A DNA stretch of 48,177 bases from a virus. Within the stretch, counting starts at the first letter, position 1; the number at the start of each line of letters is the position of its first letter. The position numbers and the translations under genes are program-made. This document shows positions 13,482 to 22,200 of this stretch, in pieces. The stretch is taken from the IMG/VR virus record IMGVR_UViG_3300043640_000020, positions 1 through 48,177 of that record; one strand, given 5' to 3'. The notes under the pieces are model-generated. The model worked only from the letters and a program-made list of their open reading frames with translations, was not told where the DNA came from and ran no database searches.

Positions 13482-13817
13482 ATGACATTCGATCAACTCA
13501 CCGCCGAGCAGCAGGCCCTTCTCACGGCGTTCGTCGACGGCTTGTTCCGCCCAATCGAAGGCGAGGTAAATCGCTCGTTCGGAGCCGTGCAGCATATGCT
13601 TGACAGCAACGCGGCCGGCGTCGGCACTCTCCTCGCCGGGCTGGACCCCGCGACCGTCCTCCCGATGACGACGGGGCTCGCCGGGGCGCAGCCGCGAACG
13701 GCTGGCGACATCATCAGCGCCCTCGCCAGCTACACGGCGGCCTGCGCCTCGTTCAACACTGATGCGATGCGCCAGAGCCGCATCATGTCGGCCGGCATCT
13801 CGGCGACGGCTCCCTAA
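13482..13817 (+). CDS. Unknown late protein, 111 aa
   Basis: The ATG follows AAGGGGGCTG in the 12-base gap after the previous gene. The product is helical at the N-terminus (FDQLTAEQQALLTAFVDGLF) and Ala/Gly-rich later. No recognised domain. It lies inside the run of accessory virion-type genes between terS and terL. Confidence 0.55.
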   Translation: MTFDQLTAEQQALLTAFVDGLFRPIEGEVNRSFGAVQHMLDSNAAGVGTLLAGLDPATVLPMTTGLAGAQPRTAGDIISALASYTAACASFNTDAMRQSRIMSAGISATAP

Positions 13818-13820
13818 GCG

Positions 13821-15257
13821 ATGACCGTCAACGCGACCGCCGTCTATCGCGTCAGGACGGGCGGCAACAATGCGAATGGTGGCGGTTTCGACCCGACGAT
13901 CTCAGGTGCGGGGACGGACTATTCGCAGCAGGACGCGGCGCAGTGGTCGTCGTCCAGCGTCACGTCATCCAGCACGACATGCACCGACAATAACTCGCAG
14001 GGCACGCTGACGACGGCGATGATCGGCAACGTCGTGTGGTTGAGCGGCGCGGCGTATTTCATTCTGACGGTGCCGACCGCCAACACCTTCACCGTAGATC
14101 GCGCGCCAACGGTTGCGGCGGTAGCGGCAAAGATCGGCGGGGCTTGGGCGAACCCGTGGACCAACTTGACGGGCTCTGCCTGGATAGTCCCCGGCTGCAC
14201 GATCTATGTGCGCGGCTCGGGCAGCGACGCCCCCTCGGCGGCAGACTATACGTCCACCAGCTTCGTCCAGCTCCCCGCGGGGAGCACAAGCGTCGGGCGC
14301 ATCCGCCTTCTCAGCGAGAACGGGCGTCCACAGATCAACTCCGCTGGTCTCTTATACCAGTCCAATAACTTTTGGTGGTTCGAGGGCTTCAAGGTCAAGC
14401 TCACGTCGGCATCTAATGGGCGCATTATCGGCTGGGGCGGAACTCCGGCAGGGCATGTATTCAAGAACGTTGTTGTCGACCAGAACAATTTTGATTGTCC
14501 GCTCAACCTTGACGCCGGAAACGTCTACATCAACTGCATAATCTACTCTTCGGTGGCGATTTCAGGAGGTGCCGGGACCAGCGCGGCGTTTGATTTGTCG
14601 CCTAATTTTGGCAGCACTGCGATCGGATGTGTCGCCTTCAATGTTAAGGGTATCGGTTTCGCCCTGGTCGATGGGGCGGCGGCGATCAACTGCATTGCAG
14701 CGAATGGCGCGGGGGATGGCGTCACGGTCACGTCGTCGCGCACGGACATGCCGATGCGGGTCATCGGCTGCACGATCGACGCGAACGCCGGGCACGGCAT
14801 CAATCTCCTGACCGATGATGCGGTCCTGATGGCCGTGATCGCCAACAATATTGTGCGCAACCACACCAGCGCGTCGAAGTACGGCATCTTTGCGAACAAT
14901 ACCCGAACCGCTGCGGTCAATGATCGGATCAAGGGCTTCGCGGACTACAACGATCTATACAACAACAACGGCGCGGCAGGTGGCGGCTGGCAAGGAATGT
15001 CGGACGCACAGCCAGCAGGCAACTCCCAAAATCTCAATCTCGATCCACAATTCACCAATCCTTCGACGACGATCGGTGCGGCGGATTATTCGATCGGCAC
15101 GAATCTGAAGGCAAAGGGCCTGCCCGGCTCGTTCAACCCCGCCTCGATCATGGCGACAGTCGGCTACATGGACATGGGCGCCGTGCAGCGCCAGGAGCCG
15201 ACCGGCGGCGGCACGACGATCATCAATTCACGCGCCACGGCGCACGGACGGAGATAG
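13821..15257 (+). CDS. Right-handed beta-helix protein, possible tail spike or accessory depolymerase
   Basis: 478 residues. The N-terminal block YRVRTGGNNANGGGFDPTIS, with DYSQQDAAQW, recurs in phage and prophage proteins that continue as parallel beta helices. From about residue 180 the sequence has repeated short strand-turn units rich in Asn, Gly, Val and Ile (FKNVVVDQNNFDCPLNLDAG, AINCIAANGAGDGVTV, VIGCTIDANAGHGINLL), typical of pectate-lyase-like folds. Such proteins often bind or cut surface polysaccharide. No catalytic residues can be assigned by eye. Its position before terL, away from the tail fibre gene, is unusual for a spike. Confidence 0.7.
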   Translation: MTVNATAVYRVRTGGNNANGGGFDPTISGAGTDYSQQDAAQWSSSSVTSSSTTCTDNNSQGTLTTAMIGNVVWLSGAAYFILTVPTANTFTVDRAPTVAAVAAKIGGAWANPWTNLTGSAWIVPGCTIYVRGSGSDAPSAADYTSTSFVQLPAGSTSVGRIRLLSENGRPQINSAGLLYQSNNFWWFEGFKVKLTSASNGRIIGWGGTPAGHVFKNVVVDQNNFDCPLNLDAGNVYINCIIYSSVAISGGAGTSAAFDLSPNFGSTAIGCVAFNVKGIGFALVDGAAAINCIAANGAGDGVTVTSSRTDMPMRVIGCTIDANAGHGINLLTDDAVLMAVIANNIVRNHTSASKYGIFANNTRTAAVNDRIKGFADYNDLYNNNGAAGGGWQGMSDAQPAGNSQNLNLDPQFTNPSTTIGAADYSIGTNLKAKGLPGSFNPASIMATVGYMDMGAVQRQEPTGGGTTIINSRATAHGRR

Positions 15258-15259
15258 CC

Positions 15260-15712
15260 ATGGCCCGCACCTATACCGCCAACTTCGCCAACGTCACCGT
15301 CTCGGCGATCCAAGACGCGATTTCGATCCTTGCGCCGAGCGGCAAACTCGTCGAGATCATCGAGGTGCGTCTTGCTGCCAAGACGACGACGAGCGAGAGC
15401 GTGCGTATCCGTCATCGTCGATCGGTCGGGGCGGCGCTGGGCTCCGGCGGATCGGTCGTCACGCCGGCCAAGCACGAGGCTGGTGACGGCGCGGCCTCGT
15501 CGACCGTCCACGCGAACGACACGACGCAGGCGACGGGCACACTGACGACCATCTTCGAGGACATCTTCAACGTGTTGAGCGGCTACTTGTGGGTGCCGGT
15601 CCCCGAAGAGAAGATCATCCTCGCGCCTGCCGATGCTTATGTGCTCGATTTGCCGGCCGCGCCGGCCAGCAACAGCTATTCCGGCAGCGTGACCTTCCGC
15701 GAAGTCGGGTAA
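15260..15712 (+). CDS. Putative virion protein, 150 aa
   Basis: The ATG comes two bases after the beta-helix gene. Beta-rich sequence (ARTYTANFANVTVSAIQDAI, FEDIFNVLSGYLWVPVPEEK, SYSGSVTFREVG) looks like small phage virion proteins that contact host-recognition modules. No enzyme motif. Close spacing to the neighbouring genes suggests co-translation. Confidence 0.6.
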   Translation: MARTYTANFANVTVSAIQDAISILAPSGKLVEIIEVRLAAKTTTSESVRIRHRRSVGAALGSGGSVVTPAKHEAGDGAASSTVHANDTTQATGTLTTIFEDIFNVLSGYLWVPVPEEKIILAPADAYVLDLPAAPASNSYSGSVTFREVG

Positions 15713-15724
15713 GCTGGCCCCGCC

Positions 15725-16279
15725 ATGAGCGCCGGCATCTATCGGAAAGACGCGGCGCTCTGGCGGCGGAGGCGTCGCGTCGACTTCGCTGCCCTCTTTG
15801 CGAGCGCGGGCGGGGGGCCGACGCACACGCTCACCGCGGCGGCCGGCGCCTACACCATCGGCGGCGTCGCTGCGGGCCTGCTACACGGCTTCCGGCTCGG
15901 CGCAGCGCAGGGCAGCTACGTCCTCACTGGCAACGACGCGATCCTGTCGCCGAGCAAGACCTTCGTCGCGGCGCCGGGCGCCTACGTGCTCACCGGGAAC
16001 CCCGTCACGTTCAAGCGGGGCTACGTCCTCAAGGCGGCGAGCGGCAGCTACACCCTCGGCGGCAACGCCGCAGCACTCAAGGCCGGCCGCGTCCTCACCG
16101 CGGCGCAGGGCTCCTACGCGCTCACGGGCAGCGACGCCGGGCTGAAGATCGGCAACCGCACGCTGACGGCACAGAGCGGCAGCTACGTCATCACTGGCAA
16201 CGCGGCGACGCTATCGAAAGATGGCGAAGTTCTCAGCGGCAGCGACATCCCGCGCCGCCGACGCCGCATCTGGAGCTAG
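15725..16279 (+). CDS. Tandem-repeat beta protein, 184 aa
   Basis: After an Arg-rich start (KDAALWRRRRRVDF), residues about 33-165 are six imperfect repeats of about 21-22 residues with the pattern x-AA-x-G-x-Y-x-L-T-G-N-x-A-x-L-K-x-G. Each unit should form two short beta strands, making a regular solenoid or beta sheet stack. The C-terminus is again very basic (IPRRRRRIWS). Such an acidic-poor repeat rod between charged ends could be a spike, a surface binder or an assembly ruler. No family is recognised. It ends 2 bases before terL. Confidence 0.6.
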   Translation: MSAGIYRKDAALWRRRRRVDFAALFASAGGGPTHTLTAAAGAYTIGGVAAGLLHGFRLGAAQGSYVLTGNDAILSPSKTFVAAPGAYVLTGNPVTFKRGYVLKAASGSYTLGGNAAALKAGRVLTAAQGSYALTGSDAGLKIGNRTLTAQSGSYVITGNAATLSKDGEVLSGSDIPRRRRRIWS

Positions 16280-16281
16280 GC

Positions 16282-17922
16282 ATGAAACTCCACAATCCCA
16301 AGGCGGCGTTGAACCTGAATACGGGATCACGTGATACCAGAAATCCGCCGACCGCCGACGAGCGGCTTGCCGATGCGCTGGCCGAGTTCTACGCGGACCC
16401 GCTCGGCTACGTCATGTTCTGCTTCCCGTGGGACACGGACAAGTCCATCCAACTCGTCGAGCTGGAAGAGCCCTACAAATCCCGCTTCGGCTGCAAGTTC
16501 GGGCCGGACGTATGGGCCTGCCAGTTCCTTGACGAGCTGGGGCGCGAGATCAAGCAGCGCGGCTTCGACGGGCAGAACGCTGTCTTGCCGATCCAATTCG
16601 CCGCCGGCTCCGGCCACGGCATCGGGAAGTCCGTGCTCGTCGCGTGGCTGACGAAGTTCATCCTCGATACGCGCCCGCTGTCCAAGGGCATCATGACCGC
16701 TTCGACGGATGCGCAGCTTCGCACGAAGACGTGGGCGGAAGTCGGCAAGTGGCACAAGATGTCCCTCACCGAGCACTGGTTCGAATACAACACCGGGCGC
16801 GGGGCGATGGCCCTGGTGAACAAGCAGGAGGGCGGGCGCTACAAGGAACAGTGGCGCTGCGACGCGCAGACGTGCCGCGAAGAGAATTCGGAAGCCTTCG
16901 CCGGCTTGCACGCCGCGAACGCGACGCCGTTCTACATTTTCGACGAAGCCTCCGGCGTGCCCGACAAGATCTTTGAAGTGCGCGAGGGTGGCACGACGGA
17001 CGGTGAGCCAATGACGTTCGACTTCGGCAACCCGACGCGCAACAGCGGGCGCTTCTATGAGGAATGCGCCGGCCGGTTCAAGCATCGCTACATCGTCAAG
17101 ACGATCGACAGCCGCGATGTCAAGATCACGAACAAGGCCCGCATCCAGCAGTGGATTGACGATTATGGGATCGAAAGCGACTTCGTGAAGGTCCGTGTTC
17201 GCGGCATCTTCCCCTCCGCCGGCTCGACGCAGTTCATTCCGACGAACGAGGTGATTACGGCGATGGCGCGCGAGGTCGTCGAGGACCGCCGCGCCCCGCT
17301 CGTGATCGGCGTAGACGTGGCCCGGTTCGGCGATGACGATAGCGTTATCTGGCCGCGGCTCGGCCACGATGCGCGCTCGTTCGGGCCGGAGTGCCATAGC
17401 GGACTCGATACCGTGGCGCTCGTCGGCAAAGTCATCGAGAAGGTGCGGTTCTTCCGAGGGCTCGGCCAAGCCGTCTCGGCGATCTTCGTGGACGGCGGCG
17501 GCGTCGGCGGCGGCGTCGTCGATCAGCTCCGCTCGCTCGGCTACAACGTCATGGAAGTGCAGTTCGGCTCGGCGCCGGATGACCGCAACACCTATCGCTA
17601 TAAAATCGACGAGATGTACGGACGCATGAAAGAGGCGCTGAAGACCCGGCTCGCTTTGCCGGCGATGCGCGACCCGAAGGGAATGGAGATTAAGGACCAA
17701 TTAACTCAGCGTGAGTATGGTTTCACGATCAAGGGCCAGATCAACCTTGAGAGCAAGGCCGACATGAAGGAACGCTTGGGCAGCGGCGTAGGATCGCCCG
17801 ACATCGCCGACGCCCTCGCCATCACCTACGCCTATGAGATCGCTCTGCCGCCTCCGCCGGAGCACGTTTCGGGAAGCGCCGCGAAGAATTGGGATTACGA
17901 TCCGCTGAAGACCAATTGGTAA
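16282..17922 (+). CDS. terL: Terminase large subunit
   Basis: 546 residues from ATG 16282, preceded by GGAG; an open frame continues upstream to 15589 but runs through the repeat gene and is rejected. ATPase: Walker A GSGHGIGKS (109-117) and Walker B FYIFDEAS (D221, E222). Nuclease: VIGVDVARFGDDDS (D345 onward), IFVDGGG (D404) and SPDIADALAI near residue 510 supply the acidic metal-binding residues. It packages DNA into the prohead. Codons 15-19 (GSRDTR) hold a one-mismatch copy of the dispersed palindrome, in the poorly structured N-terminus. Confidence 0.93.
   Translation: MKLHNPKAALNLNTGSRDTRNPPTADERLADALAEFYADPLGYVMFCFPWDTDKSIQLVELEEPYKSRFGCKFGPDVWACQFLDELGREIKQRGFDGQNAVLPIQFAAGSGHGIGKSVLVAWLTKFILDTRPLSKGIMTASTDAQLRTKTWAEVGKWHKMSLTEHWFEYNTGRGAMALVNKQEGGRYKEQWRCDAQTCREENSEAFAGLHAANATPFYIFDEASGVPDKIFEVREGGTTDGEPMTFDFGNPTRNSGRFYEECAGRFKHRYIVKTIDSRDVKITNKARIQQWIDDYGIESDFVKVRVRGIFPSAGSTQFIPTNEVITAMAREVVEDRRAPLVIGVDVARFGDDDSVIWPRLGHDARSFGPECHSGLDTVALVGKVIEKVRFFRGLGQAVSAIFVDGGGVGGGVVDQLRSLGYNVMEVQFGSAPDDRNTYRYKIDEMYGRMKEALKTRLALPAMRDPKGMEIKDQLTQREYGFTIKGQINLESKADMKERLGSGVGSPDIADALAITYAYEIALPPPPEHVSGSAAKNWDYDPLKTNW
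16323..16338. promoter_or_regulatory. Dispersed palindrome inside terL
   Basis: GGGATCACGTGATACC, one mismatch to the perfect 16-mer. It is read as G-S-R-D-T within the first 20 codons of terL, a position unlikely to matter for the enzyme. Confidence 0.75.
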
Positions 17923-17934
17923 GGACATTTGACC

Positions 17935-18150
17935 ATGTGCATGGGAGGGGGTTCCGCCCCAGCAGCCCCGGTTCTACCGCCGGCCGCCCCGCCGCCGCCG
18001 ACGCTCGCCGATCCGGCGGTTGCCGCGGCACGCGCCAGTAACCAGCAGACGGCAGCGCTCGCCGCCGGCCGGGCATCCACCATCATGACTTCGCCGCAGG
18101 GCGACCTCAACCCCGTCAATTCGACGAAGAAGACCGCGTTGGGCCAGTGA
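17935..18150 (+). CDS. Small Pro/Ala-rich protein between terL and portal, 71 aa
   Basis: ATG 17935 has AAGGA upstream. The product starts MCMGGGSAPAAP, continues with a Pro-rich stretch and ends NPVNSTKKTALGQ. Small MCMGGG-type proteins are common between terminase and portal genes in podoviruses; their role is not established. No membrane segment or enzyme motif. Confidence 0.65.
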   Translation: MCMGGGSAPAAPVLPPAAPPPPTLADPAVAAARASNQQTAALAAGRASTIMTSPQGDLNPVNSTKKTALGQ

Positions 18151-18151
18151 T

Positions 18152-19900
18152 ATGGCAGATCTCAATTACCGGGACCGGGCCGAGCGCCGCAAGTCCGCGC
18201 TGAAGCTGGAGCGCGAGAGCTTCATTCCGCACTACAAGGAGCTGGCACAGTTCATCCAGCCGCGGCGAGGCCGGTTCTTCATTCAGGACCGCGACCGCGG
18301 CGGCGATCGGTACAACAGCATCATCAACAGCAAGGCGACGGCAGCGCTGCGCGTGGCGCGCTCCGGCATGCTTGCGGGCGCCATGAGCCCGAGCCGGCCA
18401 TGGATGAAGCTGGAGCTTCAGGACGACGACTTGAACGCCTTCCAGCCGACGAAGGTTTGGCTGTCGAAGGTCGCGAAGGTTCTCTACCGCATCTTCAACG
18501 AGGGCAACCTGTATCAGCAGGCGCCGTCGATGCTCGGCGAGCTGCTGCTGTGCGGCACGGGTGTTCTCTCGCACGTCGATGATTTCGAGGACGTGGCCCG
18601 GTTCTACGCGTTCACGATGGGCTCGTACATGATCGGCCAGGACAGCCGGCAAGTCGTCAACACGCTCATCCGCGAGTGGGAGATGTCGACGCTCCAGATC
18701 ATGGAGAAGTTCGCGAAGGACGATACCGGCGGCAAGGTCAGCCTCTCCGTGCAGACGGCCTACGACAACGGGCGCTACGACCAGTGGTTCCCGGTGACGC
18801 AGATCGTCGAGCCGAACATCGACTATAGCGTCAGCAAGAAGCTGGCGAAGTTCAAGAAATTCCGCTCGACCTACTACGAACCCGGCAACGTCGAAAAAGA
18901 CGTGTACCTGCGCGACAAGGGCTTCGCCTACTTCCCGTTCTACTGCCCGCGCTGGGACGTGACGGGCGAGGACATCTACGGCACCGATTGCCCAGCCATG
19001 ACCGCGCTCGGTGATATCAAGGGCCTCCAGATCGAGGAACGCCGCAAGGCGCAGGCGATCGACAAGATGGTCAACCCGCCGCTCAAGGGGCCGGCGTCGT
19101 TGCGCAACTCGCCGATCGACAGCTTGCCCGGTGGCCTCACGGTCTACGAGGGCGACGGCGGCAAGGATGGGCTCGGCCCGCTCTACATGGTCAACCCCCA
19201 GCTCGGCGAGCTGCGGCTGGACATGAAGGCCGTCGAGGATCGGATCGACAACGCCTTCTACGCGCATCTGTTCCGCGCGATCTCCGACATGCCCGGCATC
19301 CAGCCGAAGAACCAACTGGAGCTTCAGCAGCGCGACCAGGAGCGGATGCTGGAGATCGGCCCGGTTCTGGAGCGGCTGCACGGCGAGTTCCTGGCGGGGC
19401 TCGTCAACCGCACCTATGCGCAGGCGCTCTTCGCCGGCATCCTGCCGCCGCCGCCGCCCGAGATCCAGGGCAAGCAGATCAAGACGACGTTCATTTCGGC
19501 GCTCGCGCAGGCGCAGCGCTCCGTCGCGGCCGGCACGATCGAACGCACGTCAACCTTCATTGCCGGGCTCGTCTCCGCCGGCTTCCATCAGGCGATGGAC
19601 AAGTTCAACATCGACGAGGCGATCGACGAATACGCCGATGTCACCGGCACGCCGCCGAGCCTCATCATTTCGACGGACGACGCCAACCGGGCGCGGCAGG
19701 CGCAGCAGCAGGCGCTCGCCGCGCAGCAGAAGCTCGCCGCCACGAACATGGCCGCCGATACCGCGCAGAAGGGCGCCGCCGCCGCGCAGTCTCTCGGCGC
19801 GACGCCGGGCGTCTCGGGCACGGGCAATAACACGTTGCTCCAGAACGTCACCGAGGCCGTGCGGCAGCGCGGCGCGGCCAACGCCTTCGCGCAACGGTAA
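18152..19900 (+). CDS. Portal (head-to-tail connecting) protein
   Basis: 582 residues of the podovirus head-to-tail connector family. Typical features are the N-terminal ERRKSALKLERESFIPHYKE and FIQPRRGRF, the RVARSGMLAGAMSPSRPWMK block, GELLLCGTGV, and a Gln/Ala-rich C-terminus (after residue 510) that in relatives forms the barrel. Twelve copies form the portal ring through which DNA enters and leaves. The gene begins one base after the previous stop, and the product is close to the family's usual length. Confidence 0.92.
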   Translation: MADLNYRDRAERRKSALKLERESFIPHYKELAQFIQPRRGRFFIQDRDRGGDRYNSIINSKATAALRVARSGMLAGAMSPSRPWMKLELQDDDLNAFQPTKVWLSKVAKVLYRIFNEGNLYQQAPSMLGELLLCGTGVLSHVDDFEDVARFYAFTMGSYMIGQDSRQVVNTLIREWEMSTLQIMEKFAKDDTGGKVSLSVQTAYDNGRYDQWFPVTQIVEPNIDYSVSKKLAKFKKFRSTYYEPGNVEKDVYLRDKGFAYFPFYCPRWDVTGEDIYGTDCPAMTALGDIKGLQIEERRKAQAIDKMVNPPLKGPASLRNSPIDSLPGGLTVYEGDGGKDGLGPLYMVNPQLGELRLDMKAVEDRIDNAFYAHLFRAISDMPGIQPKNQLELQQRDQERMLEIGPVLERLHGEFLAGLVNRTYAQALFAGILPPPPPEIQGKQIKTTFISALAQAQRSVAAGTIERTSTFIAGLVSAGFHQAMDKFNIDEAIDEYADVTGTPPSLIISTDDANRARQAQQQALAAQQKLAATNMAADTAQKGAAAAQSLGATPGVSGTGNNTLLQNVTEAVRQRGAANAFAQR

Positions 19901-19903
19901 GCC

Positions 19904-20239
19904 ATGACTTACGACACACAGGACGAGGAAGAAGCCCGCGTCGCCGAGCAGTATCGGCAAGCGGCGCTGACGGCGCTTCAGGAGCGTGAAGACCTCCGCG
20001 CCGTGCTTGGCTCCATCCAGGGCCGTAGCTTTCTCTGGACGCTGCTCGCCGGCATCTACAGCAACTCGCACCGCGGCGAGAACACGCATGAGAGCGCTTT
20101 CGAAGAGGGCAGGCGCAAGGCCGCTCTCGACCTCTTCGCCCGCATCTTCGACGCCGACCCGAACGCCTACACCCTCATGCGGGGCGAGGCGGTTACGCGC
20201 ATTCCGCGCATCACCAAAGCAGGAGACCAGGAGTCATGA
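19904..20239 (+). CDS. Bbp19-like phage protein, 111 aa
   Basis: The core block GRSFLWTLLAGIYSNSHRGE, then AFEEGRRKAALDLFARIF and a final YTLMRGEA, matches the small helical protein found between portal and scaffold in BPP-1-like podoviruses and many prophages. Function is unknown; its constant place suggests head assembly. The stop overlaps the scaffold start by 4 bases. Confidence 0.7.
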   Translation: MTYDTQDEEEARVAEQYRQAALTALQEREDLRAVLGSIQGRSFLWTLLAGIYSNSHRGENTHESAFEEGRRKAALDLFARIFDADPNAYTLMRGEAVTRIPRITKAGDQES

Positions 20240-21075
20240 CGACTGAAGTTCCCGCAGCGGCGCCCGTCATCGAGACGCCCGTTGCCGCAGCGCCGGCTAC
20301 CGCCCTCGGCGCAGTCGAGGTATCACGTGATACCAGCGTCGCCGCCGACCCGGCCGCCGTCACCGCAGCCGAGACGGCGCTTGCCGCCGCGACCACGCCG
20401 GAGAGCAAGGCCGCCGCGCAGGCGGCGCTCGACGCGCTGAAGCCGCCCGTCGCCGACCCGGCGAAAGCCGCCGCCGATACGAAGGCGCTGGCCGTCACCG
20501 CGGCCGAGAAGACCCTGGCCGATGCGAAGACGCCGGAAGAGAAGGCCGCGGCCACCAAGGCGCTTGCCGAGCTGAAGGACACGCCCGGCGTCGCGCCGGA
20601 GAAGTACGAGGCGTTCACGCTGCCTGACGGGCTCATCCCCGACGCGACGCAGCATGAGGCGTTCGGCGAGCTGGCGAAGACGTTGAATTTGAGCCAGCTT
20701 CAGGCGCAGAAGCTCGTCGATTTCGAAGTCGGCCGCGTGCAGGAAGCGGTGAAAACCAATGCGAAGGCGTGGAACGACTTGCTCGACACGCGCCTCGCCG
20801 AGACGAAGGCCGACCCCGAGATTGGCGGCGCCAAGTACGACGAGAGCATTGCGTCGGCGCACGTTGCGCTGAAGCAATTCGGCACGCCGGAGCTGGCGAA
20901 GTACCTCTCCAAGGACGCCGCCGGCAGTCACAAGGAAGTCGTCCGCTTTCTCGCGAAAGTCGGCTCGGCGATGGCCGATGACAAGATCGTCCTGACGGGC
21001 GGTCGACCGATCGCGTCCACGCCGCTGACGCAAGCGCAGGCGCTTTACCCGTCGATGCGACCGAAGGCAACGTAA
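20236..21075 (+). CDS. Scaffolding-type protein
   Basis: 279 residues. Residues 1-120 are Ala/Pro/Glu-rich and probably disordered or helical, followed by GVAPEKYEAFTLPDGLIPDA, LAKTLNLSQLQAQKLVDFEV and a helical C-terminal part. This composition and its position directly before the capsid gene are typical of podovirus scaffolds, which guide prohead assembly and then leave. Codons for EVSRDTS (28-34) carry a perfect copy of the dispersed palindrome (20319-20334) in the disordered N-terminus. Confidence 0.8.
   Translation: MTTEVPAAAPVIETPVAAAPATALGAVEVSRDTSVAADPAAVTAAETALAAATTPESKAAAQAALDALKPPVADPAKAAADTKALAVTAAEKTLADAKTPEEKAAATKALAELKDTPGVAPEKYEAFTLPDGLIPDATQHEAFGELAKTLNLSQLQAQKLVDFEVGRVQEAVKTNAKAWNDLLDTRLAETKADPEIGGAKYDESIASAHVALKQFGTPELAKYLSKDAAGSHKEVVRFLAKVGSAMADDKIVLTGGRPIASTPLTQAQALYPSMRPKAT
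20319..20334. promoter_or_regulatory. Dispersed palindrome inside the scaffold gene, perfect 16-mer
   Basis: GGTATCACGTGATACC read as V-S-R-D-T in the flexible N-terminal part of the scaffold protein. Confidence 0.8.
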
Positions 21076-21108
21076 TCTTAACGCCTGAGAGCGTACCGTC
21101 CGCTCAAG

Positions 21109-21130
21109 GGTAAGTGAACGCTCACTCACA
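21109..21130. promoter_or_regulatory. 22-bp repeat with AGTGAACGCTCACT core, copy 2
   Basis: Identical to 11116-11137. It lies in the 84-base gap before the major capsid gene, 30 bases upstream of ATG 21160, where it could be an operator or internal promoter element for high capsid expression. Confidence 0.55.
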
Positions 21131-21159
21131 CAAGAACTTTAGGTCAAGGAACTTTCCCC

Positions 21160-22158
21160 ATGGCAGCTATCTCCATCAATAACCCGACTTTGCGCGACCT
21201 TGCCGCGGCGACCGACCCGAACGGGCAAATTGCGCAGGTCGTCGAGATCTTGAACCTCCAGAACGAGATTTTGGAGGACATGACGTGGGTGGAGGGCAAC
21301 CTGACCACCGGCAACAAGACGGCCATCCGCAGCGGCCTGCCGCCCGTCGCCTTCCGCAAGATGTACGGCGGCGTCCAGCCGAACAAGTCGGGCCGCGTCA
21401 CCGTTACCGACAACTGCGGTATGCTGGAGGCGTACGCCGAAGTCGACAAGGCGCTCGCCGACCTCGCCGGCAATGCCGCGGCGTTCCGCCTGTCCGAGGA
21501 CAAGGCGTTCATCGAGAGCATGAACCAGTCGGTCTCCACCAACCTGTTCTACGGCTCGGAAGTCGTGACGCCCGAGGGCTTCACCGGCCTGTCGCCGCGC
21601 TTCAGCCTGTCGACCGCACCGAACGGCGAGAACGTCATCAAGGCAGACGGCGCCGGCACCGACAACGCCTCCATCTGGCTCGTCCTCTGGAGCCCCGAGA
21701 CGGTTCACGGCGTCGTTCCGAAGGGCTCGCACGCCGGCCTCCAGGTCACGGACAAGGGCGTCGTCACCATCGAGAACGCCGATGGTGCGGGTGGCCGCAT
21801 GGAAGCCTACCGCACTCACTTCCGTTGGGACGTGGGCCTGACCGTCAAGGATTGGCGCTACGTCGTCCGCATCTGCAACGTCGACAAGTCGAACCTCAAG
21901 GTCGATCGCTCGTCGGGTGCGGATCTCCCTGACCTGATGTATCAGGCGCTGGAGCAGATCCCGAACCTCGGCTCGGGCCGCCCGGCGTTCTACATGAGCC
22001 GGTCGATCCGCTCCATGCTGCGCCGCCAGATCGCCTACGGCGTTCGCGGTAGCACCCTGGAGATGGGCGATGTCGGTGGCAAGATGATCCCCGTCTTCCA
22101 GGGCGTTCCGCTGCGCCGCGCCGATGCTCTGTCCGCGGATGAGGCGCTGGTTTCGTAA
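21160..22158 (+). CDS. Major capsid protein
   Basis: 332 residues. The N-terminal NPTLRDLAAATDPNGQIAQV, the LNLQNEILEDMTWVEGN block, LPPVAFRKMYGGVQPNKS and the C-terminal FQGVPLRRADALS are typical of the BPP-1/Bbp17-like podovirus capsid family with an HK97-type fold. AAGGAA lies upstream of the ATG. The gap before it carries the 22-bp repeat, and a terminator follows the next gene (22713-22741), so capsid and cement proteins may form a specially expressed pair. Confidence 0.88.
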   Translation: MAAISINNPTLRDLAAATDPNGQIAQVVEILNLQNEILEDMTWVEGNLTTGNKTAIRSGLPPVAFRKMYGGVQPNKSGRVTVTDNCGMLEAYAEVDKALADLAGNAAAFRLSEDKAFIESMNQSVSTNLFYGSEVVTPEGFTGLSPRFSLSTAPNGENVIKADGAGTDNASIWLVLWSPETVHGVVPKGSHAGLQVTDKGVVTIENADGAGGRMEAYRTHFRWDVGLTVKDWRYVVRICNVDKSNLKVDRSSGADLPDLMYQALEQIPNLGSGRPAFYMSRSIRSMLRRQIAYGVRGSTLEMGDVGGKMIPVFQGVPLRRADALSADEALVS

Positions 22159-22200
22159 CCAGCGGTTCTCCAGCATCCTCTTACGCGAAAGACCAAGCAC

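Noticed and set aside
15589-16281. Upstream extension of the large terminase frame
   Set aside because: It is out of frame with, and runs through, two well-supported genes; the terminase start at 16282 has its own ribosome site.
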